A stretch of 64,000 nucleotides of DNA from Silicimonas sp. (GTDB lineage: Bacteria > Pseudomonadota > Alphaproteobacteria > Rhodobacterales > Rhodobacteraceae). Below, piece after piece: positions 54,462 through 62,262 of the stretch. Location of the stretch: the NCBI GenBank assembly GCA_022826385.1, contig JAJDUZ010000027.1, forward strand, positions 124,001 to 188,000, given 5' to 3'. The position numbers and the translations under genes were made by a program. The notes under the pieces are model-generated. The model ran no database searches. It was not told the origin of the DNA and was given only the letters and a program-made list of their open reading frames with translations. The first letter of the stretch is position 1; every line of letters begins with the position of its first letter.

Positions 54462-56111
54462 ATGAACAACCGCTGGATATCTTTCACTGCTTTGGTCGTG
54501 GCCGTGCTGTGCCTTTTGCCCATCGCTGGTGTCGTTCTGGCTGCCTTCTTCGGCTCATTTGATACTCTTGCTATGCTGGCTGACACGGTTCTGTGGGAGT
54601 ACACATGGACAACTCTGACTCTGGTCATACTGGTCGCGATTGGCACCATTCTTGTCGGCGTCACGACCGCTTGGCTTGTCGTCACCTGCGACTTCGCCGG
54701 ACGACGCTTGTTTGAAGCCGCGCTTGTGGTGCCCTTGGCCTTTCCTGCTTATGTCCTGGCATATGCCTATACCGATGTTTTGGACCATCCCGGCATCGTG
54801 CAGTCGACGCTGCGTTCGGTCATGGGCTGGGGACCGCGCGACTATTGGTTCCCCGAGATCAGGTCGCTGGGTGGCGCCGCCTTGATGCTGACGCTGGTCT
54901 TGTATCCTTACGTCTATCTCATGGCACGCAGCGCCTTCCGCATGCAGGCGGCCACACCGTTCTATGCCGCGCGGTCGCTGGGCGCTTCGCCGTACAAGAC
55001 GTTCCTGCACGTCTCGCTGCCAATGGCGCGGCCTGCCATCGCCGCCGGGGCGTTGCTGGTTGTCATGGAAACGATTGCCGACTTCGGGACGGTCGCTCAT
55101 TTCAGTGTGCAGACCTTTGCCACGGGCATTTACACAAGCTGGTTCGGCCTTGGTGATCGCGCGGCCGCCGCACAACTGGCATTGGGCCTGCTGACAATCG
55201 CGCTGCTTGTCGCCGCGCTCGAGTACATGAATCGCGGCCGCGCAGCCTATGCTACGCGTGGGCGGCAAGAGAAGTTCGTTCGCTTCAGCTTGTCCCGTAG
55301 AAAGGCGCTTCTGGCGCAGCTCGTTTGCCTGATGCCGGTGTTGCTTGGCGTCATCATTCCGACGGTCACACTGATCCTCATGGGGTTGCGGTCCGAGCAA
55401 GATATCTTCAGCCCGCGTTACCTGCGCTTTGTGGAGAACTCGCTGATGCTGGCTGGCATCGCAGCCGTTGTCACCGTGGGAGCGGCGATCTTGCTAGGGA
55501 CATATCACCGGTTCTGTGGCACGCGCCGGTCGCTGATGACATTGTTCGTCGGTCGGCTTGGCTATGCCGTGCCGGGGGGTGTCATCGCAGTCGGCCTGAT
55601 GGTTCCGTTCGCCCGGTTCGACAACTGGCTGGATGCCCGAATGGAAGCGTGGTTCGACATTTCGACCGGGCTGCTGATCTCGGGATCGATCTGGTTGATG
55701 ATTGCCGCTTACATGATCCGCTTCATGGCGGCTGCCCTGGGGTCATACGACAGTGGACTGTCGACGGTGACGCCAAATGTTGACGCCGCATCACGTGTGC
55801 TGGGCCAGTCAGGGTGGGCGACGGTGCGTCGCGTGCATTTGCCCGTCTTGCGGGGCAGCGTGTTGACCGCCCTGCTGATCGTCTTCGTCGACACGATCAA
55901 GGAACTGCCCGCGACCCTGATCCTGCGCCCGTTCAACTATGACACACTTGCGGTCCAGGCGTTCCGATTGGCGTCGGACGAACGGCTGGAAGGCGCGGCG
56001 GTGCCCAGCCTGATGATCGCAGCCATAGGCTTGCTGCCAGTGCTGATCCTCTGCGCTCAAATCGGAGATTGGCGGGCCCGGCCGCGTGTCGGTCACTTGT
56101 CCGAAAGCTGA
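54462..56111 (+). CDS. fbpB: Ferric iron ABC transporter permease FbpB
   Basis: A 549-aa double-length permease with about twelve helices, made of two binding-protein-dependent transport domains. EAA-type loops are seen in AARSLGASPYKTFLHVSLPMARPAIAAG and ASRVLGQSGWATVRRVHLPVLRGSVLTA. FbpB-type permeases carry Fe3+ from the periplasmic FbpA. The ATPase FbpC is not next to it and not in the window apart from unrelated ATPases. It faces fbpA tail to tail. Confidence 0.9.
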   Translation: MNNRWISFTALVVAVLCLLPIAGVVLAAFFGSFDTLAMLADTVLWEYTWTTLTLVILVAIGTILVGVTTAWLVVTCDFAGRRLFEAALVVPLAFPAYVLAYAYTDVLDHPGIVQSTLRSVMGWGPRDYWFPEIRSLGGAALMLTLVLYPYVYLMARSAFRMQAATPFYAARSLGASPYKTFLHVSLPMARPAIAAGALLVVMETIADFGTVAHFSVQTFATGIYTSWFGLGDRAAAAQLALGLLTIALLVAALEYMNRGRAAYATRGRQEKFVRFSLSRRKALLAQLVCLMPVLLGVIIPTVTLILMGLRSEQDIFSPRYLRFVENSLMLAGIAAVVTVGAAILLGTYHRFCGTRRSLMTLFVGRLGYAVPGGVIAVGLMVPFARFDNWLDARMEAWFDISTGLLISGSIWLMIAAYMIRFMAAALGSYDSGLSTVTPNVDAASRVLGQSGWATVRRVHLPVLRGSVLTALLIVFVDTIKELPATLILRPFNYDTLAVQAFRLASDERLEGAAVPSLMIAAIGLLPVLILCAQIGDWRARPRVGHLSES

Positions 56112-56152
56112 CGCGGCCGCCCCGCTAGGCGATCTCGATCTTCCAAACACAA

Positions 56153-56181
56153 ACGAGGCGCCAGCAGAACTGACGCCTCGT
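56153..56181. terminator. Terminator between fbpB and fbpA
   Basis: ACGAGGCG (56153-56160) pairs with CGCCTCGT (56174-56181). On the minus strand it is followed by TTTGTGTTTGG, which fits termination of fbpA; on the plus strand there is no T-run. Confidence 0.7.
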
Positions 56182-56201
56182 CTGGTGGTCAGCGGAAAGG
56201 C

Positions 56202-57215
56202 TTACTTCCAGCCAGCCTCCGCGAGGATCCGCTGAGCGGCACCGATGTTTCCGGCAATGTCCGAAAGCGCGATTGCGTCGGGGCGGAAGATGCCCAAGGC
56301 TGCGACTGACGGCGCAAGACCAATGCCAGGCACGGCCGGATACTCGTCGTTCCCGGCCGAGAAGTACTTCTGCGCTTGTTCCGATGCGAGATACTCAAGG
56401 AACTTGATCGCGTTCTCTTTGTTCGGCGCGTTCTTCGCGACGCCGCCGCCCGAGATGTTCATATGCGCCCCGATATCGTCCTGGTTCGGGAAGACCCAAC
56501 CGATCGTATCGATGCTGTCCGACAGGTTCGACACGTCTTTCCGCAAAGCGCGTGCAAAATAGTAGGTGTTCGACATCGCGATATCACATTCGCCCGAAAC
56601 GATGCCGCGCAGTTGGTCGGTATCGCCGCCTTGCGGATCACGCGCAAAGTTCGCAACAACGCCTTTTGCCCACTCGCCCGCAGCCTCTTCCCCCAGATGA
56701 GCCGTCAGTGCTGCCACGATGTTCTGCGTATAGACGTTCGAGGAAGACCGGATACAGACCTGACCCGCATACTCGGGGTTCGCCAGGTCTTGATAGGTCT
56801 GCGGCGGGTTCGGAACATCAGCCTTGTCGTAAAACAGGATGCGCGCACGCTGCGAGAACGCGAACCACTGGTTGTCCGCGTCTTGCAGATAAGCCGGGAT
56901 CGCCGCTTCAAGGACGTCGCTTTCAATCGACTGAAGCAGTCCAAGCTCCTTGGCGCGCGTGATGCGCACGGTGTCGACGGTCAGGAAGACGTCCACCGGA
57001 GAGTTGGCGCCTTCTGCGTCCATGCGGGCAATCAGTTCGTCGGCGTTGCCTTCGATCCGGTTGATCGTGATGCCCGTGGCGTCGGTGAAGTCCGAGTATA
57101 GCCGTTCGTCGGTGTCATAGTGGCGCGACGAATAGAGGTTCAGCTCGCCCTCGGCATGTGATGCACCGGCGGTGATGGCGACAACGAATGCAAGGGCTGA
57201 GGTCTTGGATAGCAT
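56202..57215 (-). CDS. fbpA: Ferric iron ABC transporter substrate-binding protein FbpA
   Basis: The 337-aa periplasmic protein has a signal peptide (MLSKTSALAFVVAITAGASHAE) and the class II iron-binding pattern GELNLYSSRHYDTDERLYSDFTDATGI. The paired tyrosines that bind Fe3+ are in AMSNTYYFARAL. The start at 57215 is supported by the signal peptide; a longer frame adds 34 residues without one. It is transcribed away from the guanidine riboswitch locus and convergent with fbpB. Confidence 0.92.
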   Translation of the reverse strand: MLSKTSALAFVVAITAGASHAEGELNLYSSRHYDTDERLYSDFTDATGITINRIEGNADELIARMDAEGANSPVDVFLTVDTVRITRAKELGLLQSIESDVLEAAIPAYLQDADNQWFAFSQRARILFYDKADVPNPPQTYQDLANPEYAGQVCIRSSSNVYTQNIVAALTAHLGEEAAGEWAKGVVANFARDPQGGDTDQLRGIVSGECDIAMSNTYYFARALRKDVSNLSDSIDTIGWVFPNQDDIGAHMNISGGGVAKNAPNKENAIKFLEYLASEQAQKYFSAGNDEYPAVPGIGLAPSVAALGIFRPDAIALSDIAGNIGAAQRILAEAGWK

Positions 57216-57481
57216 CGGGGAATCTCCCTGGTCCGAATTCTTACTAAAACACTCAATTACAGAACCGCTCTGGCGGATCAACCCATTCCGATAAAAATAG
57301 TCGGATTTTTCCATCATCTTTCCGATTCTATGGCCGTGCGACCGGAATGGCGCCTATTCGCACAAAAATTAGGCTGTGCGCAGGACAGATGCCGTAGTTT
57401 TGGGCAAGTGGGCCGAATGTGAGATTGAGATGGGGAGCCAGCTTGCGATGCCGACACCGCCTGCGCGACGGTGAAGGGGCA
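57216..57481. other. Intergenic region with fbpA and guanidine-operon promoters
   Basis: There is no convincing gene here. Near fbpA an inverted repeat TCCGA-N9-TCGGA (57287-57305) in an AT-rich setting could be an iron-responsive operator. Further right, GTGCGA/TCGCAC arms (57336-57341 and 57358-57363) followed by AAAAATT may mark the rightward promoter area. Neither is a firm assignment. Confidence 0.35.
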
Positions 57482-57588
57482 GGTCGTCTAGGGTTCCGCC
57501 TCTCCTCCTCCCGAGGGTCTGGTCCGAGAGATGACGCCGGTCTGGCAAATTCCAACCGGTACACGGCGGGGCAAAATCCCGGGAGACC
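57482..57588 (+). ncRNA. Guanidine-I (ykkC) riboswitch
   Basis: The conserved blocks occur in order and spacing: CTAGGGTTCCG (57488-57498), CTGGTCCGAGAG (57519-57530), a variable hairpin closed by ACCGGT, ACACGG (57561-57566), and GGGGCAAAATCCCGGGAGA (to 57586). P1 is closed by GGTC (57482-57485) with GACC (57585-57588). This class binds guanidinium and turns on downstream genes. Downstream, TCTCCCG (57613-57619) can pair with CGGGAGA (57580-57586) of the core, giving a plausible alternative OFF fold. It sits 92 bases before the ABC operon. Confidence 0.96.
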
Positions 57589-57679
57589 ACTGCACATGAG
57601 GCACGGCCGATCTCTCCCGTTCCGCCACGGCCGCCTCTAAAAACCTCATTCCGGCGGGACGTCGTAAAAGGGGGCTTCC

Positions 57680-58738
57680 ATGCAAGTTCTTCGTCATGTC
57701 CTGGCGGGCACTGCCGCTTTGCTGATCGGCACGTCCACAGCCGCTGTCGCACAAGAGAAAACCGAATTCCGGGTGGCTTGGTCCATCTATGTTGGCTGGA
57801 TGCCGTGGGGCTATCTCGAAGAGAGCGGCATCATGGACAAGTGGGCCGACAAGTATGAAATCGACATCGAGATCGTGCAAATCAACGACTATGTCGAATC
57901 CATCAACCAATACACGGCGGGTGCCTTTGATGGCGTTTCGGCCACCAACATGGACACGCTGTCGATCCCGTCCGGCGGCGGCGTCGATACGACGGCACTG
58001 ATCGTCGGCGATTTCTCGAACGGCAACGACGCGGTCATCATCAAGGGTGATGGCGAGTTGGCCGACCTTGCGGGCAAGCCGGTGAACCTCGTCGAACTTT
58101 CGGTCTCGCATTACCTTCTGGCCCGTGCGCTTGACAGTGTTGGTCTGAAGGAAAGCGAACTGGACGCGGTCATCAACACGTCGGACGCTGACATGATCGC
58201 CGCTTTCGCAACCGATGATGTCGAAGCCGTTGTCACCTGGAACCCGCTGGTCTCGACCATTCTGGAAGAGCCGAATGCCAAGAAGCTGTTCGACAGTTCG
58301 GACATTCCGGGCGAGATCATCGACCTGATGGTCGTGAACACCGAAACGCTGGAAGCCAATCCGAATTTCGGGAAGGCGATGGTCGGCGCATGGTATGAAG
58401 TGATGGGCCTTATGGCGGCCGGTGACGAAGCGGTTCTGACCGCCATGGCCGAAGCATCGGGGACCGATCTTGCGGGCTACAAGGCACAGCTTGCCTCGAC
58501 CGAGATGTTCTATGACCCGGCCGCTGCCGTTGCCTTCACCGAAAGTGCAGAGCTGCCCGCAACCATGGTCAGCGTGGCCGAGTTTCTGTTCGACAAGGGG
58601 ATCCTTGGCGAAGGCGCCCCATCGGCCGATTTCGTCGGGGTGGCCTATCCGGACGGCTCGACAACGGGCGACGCGAACAACGTGCAGTTCCGCTTTGACA
58701 CGACCTATATGCAAATGGCCGCGGACGGCGCGCTCTGA
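57680..58738 (+). CDS. ABC transporter substrate-binding protein, probable guanidine importer
   Basis: A 352-aa NMT1/TauA-like binding protein with a signal peptide (MQVLRHVLAGTAALLIGTSTAAVA, cleaved near AVA-QE). Characteristic are FRVAWSIYVGWMPWGYLEESG and INQYTAGAFDGVSATNMDTLSIPS. This branch is often labelled urea/urea-carboxylase-associated; the guanidine-I riboswitch directly upstream makes guanidine the better guess. GGGGG lies upstream of the ATG at 57680. First gene of a five- to six-gene operon. Confidence 0.87.
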   Translation: MQVLRHVLAGTAALLIGTSTAAVAQEKTEFRVAWSIYVGWMPWGYLEESGIMDKWADKYEIDIEIVQINDYVESINQYTAGAFDGVSATNMDTLSIPSGGGVDTTALIVGDFSNGNDAVIIKGDGELADLAGKPVNLVELSVSHYLLARALDSVGLKESELDAVINTSDADMIAAFATDDVEAVVTWNPLVSTILEEPNAKKLFDSSDIPGEIIDLMVVNTETLEANPNFGKAMVGAWYEVMGLMAAGDEAVLTAMAEASGTDLAGYKAQLASTEMFYDPAAAVAFTESAELPATMVSVAEFLFDKGILGEGAPSADFVGVAYPDGSTTGDANNVQFRFDTTYMQMAADGAL

Positions 58739-58761
58739 GCTGAGCGGCGAGGGGCAGGGCG

Positions 58762-59574
58762 ATGCGTTTCATCAACCGACATCCAGGTGTGGTGTCGCGG
58801 ACGGCGCTTGTCGTTCTGCCCTTTGCTCTGTTGTTCATCGCCTATGCGCTGGGCTCTGAAGCCCGGCTGGCGGTGAACCCATCTGACAAGCTGATGCCGT
58901 CGCCCGCCAAGATCGCGGAAACGGCGCAGCGCCTTCTGACCGAGCCGGATCGCCGGTCGGAAAAGATCCTGTTTTGGCACGATACATGGGCCAGCCTGCT
59001 GCGTCTTTTGCTGGGGGTCGGCATCTCGGCCACGCTGGCGGTGATCTTCGGTCTTTTGATCGGTCTGCTGCCTTACGTGCGTGCGACGCTTGCCGGCTTC
59101 ATCGCTGTCGTTTCGATGATCCCGCCTTTGGCGGTTCTGCCCATTCTGTTCATCGTGTTCGGACTTGGCGAACTGTCGAAGGTGGTTCTGATCATCGTGG
59201 GCATATTGCCCTTCCTGATCCGCGATCTGTCAGCCCGTGTGCTTGAACTTCCCCGCGAGATGATCGTGAAGGCCGAAACCTTGGGGGCATCAAGCCTTGT
59301 GATTGCGTTGCGCGTGGCGCTGCCGCAGATTCTGCCGCGCTTGATCCAAGCGGTGCGTTTGTCGCTTGGGCCTGCGTGGCTCTTTTTGATTGCCGCGGAA
59401 GCCATCGCCTCGGAACAGGGGCTGGGCTATCGGATTTTCCTTGTGCGGCGCTTCCTCGCCATGGACGTGATCCTGACTTACGTGATCTGGATCACGCTCT
59501 TGGCCTTCCTGATGGACCTCGCCCTGCGGCAGCTGTCGCGTCGGGCCTTCCCGTGGTCGGAGGCCGGGCTGTGA
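58762..59574 (+). CDS. ABC transporter permease, probable guanidine importer
   Basis: A 270-aa inner-membrane permease of the SsuC/TauC type with about six helices; the EAA loop that contacts the ATPase reads AETLGASSLVIALRVALPQILPRLIQ. It follows the binding protein by 23 bp, and its stop overlaps the ATPase GTG start (GTGA). It would form the channel for the substrate delivered by the upstream binding protein. Confidence 0.9.
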   Translation: MRFINRHPGVVSRTALVVLPFALLFIAYALGSEARLAVNPSDKLMPSPAKIAETAQRLLTEPDRRSEKILFWHDTWASLLRLLLGVGISATLAVIFGLLIGLLPYVRATLAGFIAVVSMIPPLAVLPILFIVFGLGELSKVVLIIVGILPFLIRDLSARVLELPREMIVKAETLGASSLVIALRVALPQILPRLIQAVRLSLGPAWLFLIAAEAIASEQGLGYRIFLVRRFLAMDVILTYVIWITLLAFLMDLALRQLSRRAFPWSEAGL

Positions 59575-60338
59575 GTTTCGTTGTCGCTGAAAATATCTTT
59601 CAGTCCTATGGACGACGGCCCATCCTGGAACGGGTTAACGTCACCGTGGACGAAGGCGAGTTCATCTCGATCGTTGGAGCGTCTGGCTGTGGCAAGTCAA
59701 CGTTCCTGCGGTTGTTGCTGGCGCAAGAACGCCCGACACGCGGAGAAATCAGGATCGCCGGAGCCGAACCGGCCCGCGAACCGGGATTGGACCGGGGGGT
59801 CGTGTTTCAGAAATACTCGGTCTTTCCGCACATGACGGTCCGCCAGAACATAGTCGCGGGCGAGAGTTTCCGGACACGCTGGGGCGCCTTGTTCGGCGCC
59901 GAGCGCAAGGCGGCAATGACGCGGGCAGATGAGACGTTGACGCGGATCGGACTGGATCATGTCGCAGATCAGTACCCGTCCACGCTGTCGGGCGGTATGC
60001 AGCAGCGCTTGGCCATCGGTCAGGCTCTGGCCGCCAAGCCGCGGGTTCTGTTGCTGGACGAACCATTTGGGGCGCTTGACCCCGGAACGCGACTTTCGAT
60101 GCATGACTTCCTGCAGGACCTTCGGGCCGAGACCGGCATGACCGTCTTCATGGTGACCCACGACCTTGAGGAAGGGTTCAAACTGGGCGACCGCGTTCTG
60201 GTCTTTGACAAGCCGCGCTGGGATCCAACCGACCCGAACGCCTATGGCGCGACCATCACCTATGACTTCGATGCCCGCGATGGTGGCATCCCATTCCAGA
60301 GAATAACGGAGGAAACCAATGTTCTTCGACCCTCGTGA
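59571..60338 (+). CDS. ABC transporter ATPase, probable guanidine importer
   Basis: From GTG at 59571 the product is 255 aa, starting VSFVVAENIFQSYGRRPILE (Met by initiation). Walker A is GASGCGKST, the signature LSGGMQQRLAIG, and Walker B VLLLDEPFGALD. Its NitT/TauT-type sequence pairs with the preceding permease. The last 20 bases overlap the start of the hydrolase gene, so the hydrolase is translationally coupled to transport. Confidence 0.92.
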   Translation: MSFVVAENIFQSYGRRPILERVNVTVDEGEFISIVGASGCGKSTFLRLLLAQERPTRGEIRIAGAEPAREPGLDRGVVFQKYSVFPHMTVRQNIVAGESFRTRWGALFGAERKAAMTRADETLTRIGLDHVADQYPSTLSGGMQQRLAIGQALAAKPRVLLLDEPFGALDPGTRLSMHDFLQDLRAETGMTVFMVTHDLEEGFKLGDRVLVFDKPRWDPTDPNAYGATITYDFDARDGGIPFQRITEETNVLRPS

Positions 60339-61563
60339 CCGAAGCCGGTCACACCATCCGCGCGACCACATCCACGAAGACCGCCGCGCGCACCATCCGG
60401 ACCTGACCAAGCTGCAGGGCTGGAAAGCGATGAAGGCCGAGGCCGATCTTCCCGAGGGTCGCTGGGACGAAGAACGTCGCTGGGCGCTGCGCATGGGCCT
60501 GACCGGCGCCGACTCGATCGAAGACAAGTCGATCCCGACATTCGCGCGGGGCGAGCTGCCGCACTACGCCGGCATCAACACATTCCTCAAGGCGCCCTAT
60601 GCCGAAGACGTAACCGAAGTGAAGGACTATGACGCTACCGTTCTTGGCATCCCGTTTGATGGGGGGACCACATATCGCCCCGGCACCCGTTTCGGCCCGC
60701 AAGGGGTCCGCAAGATCAGCGCGCTTTATACGCCGTATAATTATGAAATGGGGGTCGATCTTCGCGAGCAGATGACGCTGTGCGATGCGGGCGATGTCTT
60801 CACCATCCCGGCCAACCTCGAAAAGAGCTTCGACCAGATCAGTCGCGCCGTCAGCCACGTGTTCAGTTCGGGGTCGCTGCCGATCATGATTGGTGGTGAT
60901 CACTCGATCGGCTTTCCCTGTGTGCGCGGCATTGCCGAATGCACGTCAAAGAAGATCGGCATCGTCCATTTCGACCGGCATGCCGACATTCAGGAGAAAG
61001 ACCTGGACGAACGGATGCACACGACGCCGTGGTTCCACTCGACCAATCTGCCGAACGTCCCAGCCAAGAACCTTGTGCAGGTCGGCATCGGCGGATGGCA
61101 GGTCCCGCGCGAGGCGGTGAAGGTCGCCCGCGAGCGCGAAACCAACATCATCACGATGTCCGACATGGAACGGATGGGCATCGACAAGACTGCCGAAATG
61201 GCGCTGGAAATGGCATGGGACGGTGTCGACATGGTTTATATGTCGTTCGACATCGACAGCATCGATTGCGGCTTCGTGCCCGGCACCGGCTGGCCCGAGC
61301 CCGGTGGCTTCCTCCCGCGCGAGGCGTTGGCGCTTGCGTCCAAGGTCGCGGCCGAAGGCATCTGCGGCATGGAACTGGTCGAGGTGTCTCCGCCCTATGA
61401 CACTTCCGATATCACCGCCTTGATGGGCACCCGAGTGATCGTTGACGTGCTGGGCTCGCTGGTCGCGTCGGGCAACCTTGGCAAGCACAAGGCGCATATC
61501 GACAAACCGGTGACGATCCCGCATGGCGAGTTCGAAGGAAAGAGGTGGTCGAATGCCACATGA
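60319..61563 (+). CDS. gdmH: Guanidine hydrolase (GdmH-like, arginase family)
   Basis: A 414-aa ureohydrolase. Metal-site residues align with arginases: His195 in IGGDHS, Asp219/His221/Asp223 in FDRHAD, Asp311/Asp313 in SFDIDSID. Unlike agmatinase it has the segments DERMHTTPWFHSTN and GIGGWQVPR, and a long N-terminus, which I recognise from Ni-dependent guanidine hydrolase (Synechocystis Sll1077): guanidine + water to urea + ammonia. The riboswitch upstream agrees. Residues 12-26 hold six histidines (SHHPRDHIHEDRRAHH), a possible metal-loading element. GGAGG precedes the ATG. Ni dependence and substrate are inferred from the family. Confidence 0.88.
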   Translation: MFFDPRDRSRSHHPRDHIHEDRRAHHPDLTKLQGWKAMKAEADLPEGRWDEERRWALRMGLTGADSIEDKSIPTFARGELPHYAGINTFLKAPYAEDVTEVKDYDATVLGIPFDGGTTYRPGTRFGPQGVRKISALYTPYNYEMGVDLREQMTLCDAGDVFTIPANLEKSFDQISRAVSHVFSSGSLPIMIGGDHSIGFPCVRGIAECTSKKIGIVHFDRHADIQEKDLDERMHTTPWFHSTNLPNVPAKNLVQVGIGGWQVPREAVKVARERETNIITMSDMERMGIDKTAEMALEMAWDGVDMVYMSFDIDSIDCGFVPGTGWPEPGGFLPREALALASKVAAEGICGMELVEVSPPYDTSDITALMGTRVIVDVLGSLVASGNLGKHKAHIDKPVTIPHGEFEGKRWSNAT

Positions 61564-61972
61564 CATCGTCAACGGCCATATCGGCCACAACCATAGCCAC
61601 GATCACCTGCACAGCCATCTGAAGCCGGAAGACGAAGCTCAGGATTTGCAGGTTCTGGCCGGTCAGTTCATCGACGGGTTCACGCAGGCCAAAGACAAGA
61701 TGGCCTATCTGCGCCTTGCGGGTGTGCCCTTGGAGCGCGCCAGTGCTGATGGTGGTGCAAGCCTGAAACTGGTCGATGTGCAACTGACGACCGAGTGGCA
61801 GGTTGGCACAGCCTCTCCGTCGTTCGGATCGCGCGAGTTGAGCTATCTGCCGTATCCCGGCGAGATGGTGACCGAGCGCACAAATCTGGGCTTTGTCTAT
61901 GTCTCGATGGAGACCAAGGAGGTCGTCGATCTTCGCGCTTTTCTCCATGCGAAACATGCGGAGGATCTGTGA
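61553..61972 (+). CDS. Histidine-rich small protein, candidate nickel chaperone for the hydrolase
   Basis: The 139-aa product overlaps the hydrolase gene by 11 bp. Its first 25 residues (MPHDIVNGHIGHNHSHDHLH and on) contain eight histidines; the rest is a compact domain with no motif known to me (for example LQVLAGQFIDGFTQAKDKMAYLRL and TTEWQVGTASPSFGSRELSYLPYPGEMV). It has no signal peptide, hence is cytoplasmic. Ni-dependent guanidine hydrolases elsewhere need HypA/HypB-like chaperones; none is encoded here, so this protein may load Ni instead. A regulatory or second-subunit role is equally open. An upstream start inside the hydrolase gene is rejected. Confidence 0.72.
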   Translation: MPHDIVNGHIGHNHSHDHLHSHLKPEDEAQDLQVLAGQFIDGFTQAKDKMAYLRLAGVPLERASADGGASLKLVDVQLTTEWQVGTASPSFGSRELSYLPYPGEMVTERTNLGFVYVSMETKEVVDLRAFLHAKHAEDL

Positions 61973-62130
61973 TGTGGCGTGCCCTTCCGCTGGCATTCAT
62001 TGCCAGTCCCGCCCTCGCTCATCATGAAGCTGTGGTGGTGTCATTCCTGCCAACGATGATGATCTGGGCCGCCGCGATATCGGTCAGTGGACTGGCGGTT
62101 TGGCGGCGTTGGAAGCGGCGCCGCGACTGA
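61972..62130 (+). CDS. 52-aa signal-peptide/single-helix protein, unknown
   Basis: This short gene begins on the last base of the preceding stop (TGATG). The protein has a signal peptide (MWRALPLAFIASPALA), then HHEAVVVSFLPTMMIWAAAI as a membrane helix, and ends in the basic tail RRWKRRRD. With cleavage at ALA, a mature His-His N-terminus would face the periplasm, with the basic end inside. It may help metal or substrate entry for the guanidine operon. I know no family for it. Confidence 0.65.
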   Translation: MWRALPLAFIASPALAHHEAVVVSFLPTMMIWAAAISVSGLAVWRRWKRRRD

Positions 62131-62218
62131 TCTGAAGGTCCGTTTTTGACGATCTGAAACCCTGAGATTTCGTCCTCGACGACGCGTTTCGCGCGAGCGC
62201 TGCAAAACTATCGCTTGC

Positions 62219-62232
62219 CGAAACCGGTTTCG
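62219..62232. promoter_or_regulatory. LacI-type operator palindrome
   Basis: CGAAACCGGTTTCG is a perfect 14-bp palindrome with the central CG expected of LacI-family operators. It lies 31 bp before the LacI-family start, so it probably gives autoregulation and control of the following sugar genes. Confidence 0.8.
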
Positions 62233-62262
62233 TAACCGAATTTGTGATTCGGGAGGACAATC

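Noticed and set aside
57488..58714. 408-codon open frame on the minus strand
   Set aside because: It is the antisense of the binding-protein gene and riboswitch, has no ribosome-binding site and no recognisable protein features.
60319..61563. Agmatinase (speB) for the arginase-family gene
   Set aside because: The segments DERMHTTPWFHSTN and GGWQVPR, the long N-terminus and the guanidine-I riboswitch operon fit guanidine hydrolase better; no polyamine genes are near.
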